53,726 bases of DNA from Branchiostoma floridae (taxonomy: Eukaryota; Chordata; Leptocardii; Amphioxiformes; Branchiostomatidae), in the NCBI RefSeq assembly GCF_000003815.2, contig NC_049995.1:9225994-9279719 (forward strand), given 5' to 3'. The position numbers and the translations under genes were made by a program. The notes under the pieces were generated by a model that did no database searches, was not told the origin of the DNA, and worked only from the letters and a program-made list of their open reading frames with translations. Shown piece after piece: positions 52,144 to 53,726 of this stretch; the stretch's first letter is position 1, and every line of letters starts with the position of its first letter.

Positions 52144-53726
52144 GTAAGTAACATGCATCAAGCTTTCCAATGACCAGGCCTTTAGAAGCTTGATCATCTC
52201 TAAGTCATCATCAGGAGAATTGGGAAATTCTAATCCTGTGGATTTATCGTTGAAGAGATTTACTAGTCACGTAATGTAAACAGTTACAGTGGACACCAAC
52301 TAATTGCATCACTGCTATTGGCATAAGTCTGGGATTTGCATAGAATTCTGAAAACCCAAACCATTTGCCATTCACTCCATTGTAAATACAATGGTATAAT
52401 CGCATCATCTATTATGGCATAAATCGGACATTCGGGTAAAATATCGTCAGGTCAATCGCATACTGGCCCGTAAATATGTGATAGAAAACAAGAAAAAAAG
52501 TCGAAAATGAACTATCAGCGGCCTTTACAAATGCATTCGATCGGCAAAACCGTCAAAATTGCCGCTGAAATGGACAAATAACGCTGGTACGCCGCGCCGG
52601 CGGCACCCGAGAGTTACGCAATACAAAAGCGCAAAGGGTGACGGGATAGCATCGGCGCCATTTTTCTTTTGTCTAATACGCGCTGATGTTTGTGAATTTT
52701 CGAGCTAAAATTCCCACTGATTTTGTGAACATCGTCTACCCAAAACCAGCCATTATGAAGCTGAAATGTTTGTAAGTTAGATAAGTTCGGGCATTTAGCC
52801 CAGTTTGTTCCGAGTTTGTAAATATGGCTGGAAGACGAGCGACAGTTTTGGCGTCATTCACCACGGCATCGGCATGCTTGTTTGTTTAGCGCTACACTAC
52901 ATTGCTCACAAAATCGTCAATTTTCAGCAAAGTTTCCGTACCTTCCGCTTAAAAGTTGTAATCAAACTAATGCTTATCGGTAAATATGTTATGTTTAACC
53001 TTACGATGATCGGACTGAGCGATTACACGTCGATAAATGTAGTCTGTACAGCGGTATCTAAAGCTGAGAGTCACGCTAAAACTACAATTTCTGTGGATCG
53101 GAGCATAATTTTTTTCTACAGTTCAACGTTACCACATGATGTTAACGTTACATTAAAATGTTGATGATGTGTCGGATATGTATAAACGTGTGTGTGATAT
53201 CATTCTGCACTGAAATGTGATTGAATCGAGACGCAGCGGATGTTGTATTTTGTTTTATATTTATTTCTTCTCGTTACGGACTAAGTAAACGTTACGTATG
53301 ACGGACACGTGCCTGTAAAGGAAAAAAAGAAACTTGGATAAATATTAACTACAATGTTACTTCTGCATATGAAACATGCATGTTCATGAATAAAATTTAG
53401 TATATAATACCAGTTTTGACATGTGTGTGTATCAGACCAGGTTATTTCAACCCTGAGTCCGTAACCAGCACCCCCCTCCCCCGCCGATCGTTTGGACTCT
53501 CCTAGGGTTATTGGACTAAGTCGGGTAAACGGGTAAAATTCGCTGACAAATCGATGATGCCAATAGCCGACTTCTACTGTAGTAGCATTTTTCATCAATC
53601 AGTGACTAGTTTTGACAGGTAAACACATGTACCTCTAAATTTTCGATGACTAACAGTCCATCATGATCACGGAGTGACGTAGTTCTCACGAGAGTGACCT
53701 AGTTATCGCAAGTCTCGCGAGAACTA
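52144..53726 (+). other. 3' flanking intron, no exon recognised
   Basis: After the donor at 52144 I find no further exon to the window edge. The stretch 52440-52700 is richer in CpG (GCCGCGCCGGCGGC at ~52593) than other introns and may be an unidentified insertion. An open frame at 52805-53164 has no recognisable domain. Confidence 0.4.

Noticed and set aside
52805-53164. 119-codon open frame near the 3' edge as an exon or gene
   Set aside because: No acceptor/donor in the right phase and no recognisable domain; it probably belongs to an insertion.

Overview
The window looks like chordate-type animal genomic DNA, most likely a lancelet (Branchiostoma). It has long AT-rich introns with GT..AG borders, a very modular extracellular gene, abundant tRNA-derived SINEs and MITEs, and an intact-looking LINE. 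The organism is an inference from gene style; nothing in the sequence names it.

One gene appears to run on the + strand through the whole window. I could place 48 coding exons between 96 and 52143 (about 9.96 kb of coding sequence, roughly 3,320 residues), and every splice junction I built keeps the frame with no stop. It starts upstream of the window and continues past the 3' edge. Domain order is: an unrecognised tail exon, FN3, PAN/apple, FN3, first half of a WSC domain, a gap, a hevein-like Cys-rich module, a PAN-like module, CUB, two discoidin (F5/8C) units, a C-type lectin domain, a fibrinogen-like domain, a second C-type lectin domain, a farnesoic-acid-O-methyltransferase-type (FA) domain, a short Cys-rich exon, a discoidin N-terminal piece, a full discoidin, a pentraxin, a fucolectin-type (FTP) domain, a C-terminal discoidin piece, six FN3 domains, an acidic linker, a helical region, and a block resembling the GAIN region of polycystin-1-like proteins. 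Most module borders are phase-1 introns, the classic exon-shuffling arrangement. The best reading is a polycystin-1-like membrane receptor whose ectodomain has gathered nearly every animal glycan/pathogen-recognition fold. GPS, PLAT and transmembrane parts are not in the window, so the PKD1-like label rests on the domain style and the GAIN-like exon.

The introns are crowded with repeats. Intron 1010-4456 carries twelve copies of a ~215 bp tandem repeat and a SINE. Intron 6145-14402 holds a ~6.5 kb non-LTR retrotransposon with two ORFs; ORF1 joins a J-domain-like start, a zinc ribbon, a coiled coil and an SGNH esterase. That intron also holds a TA-flanked MITE and a 585 bp N gap. Intron 43878-48359 carries a ~3.84 kb TTAA-flanked inverted-repeat element whose arms are built of ~184 bp satellite-like units. 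Other introns hold at least six short inverted-repeat elements, five SINE copies, a reverse-oriented LINE fragment, simple repeats and a second (100 N) gap. Just before the FN3 exon at 40536 the real splice acceptor has been tandemly duplicated, leaving two decoy acceptors.

Introns not listed separately (for example 218-733, 4697-5181, 15991-16305, 17570-17923, 18143-18743, 18886-19386, 20157-20515, 20721-21304, 25086-25541, 25717-26103, 28256-28764, 35208-35587, 35846-36386, 37396-37855, 40809-41446, 41562-42310, 48492-48930 and 49028-49688) show only AT-rich non-coding sequence in which I recognise nothing.
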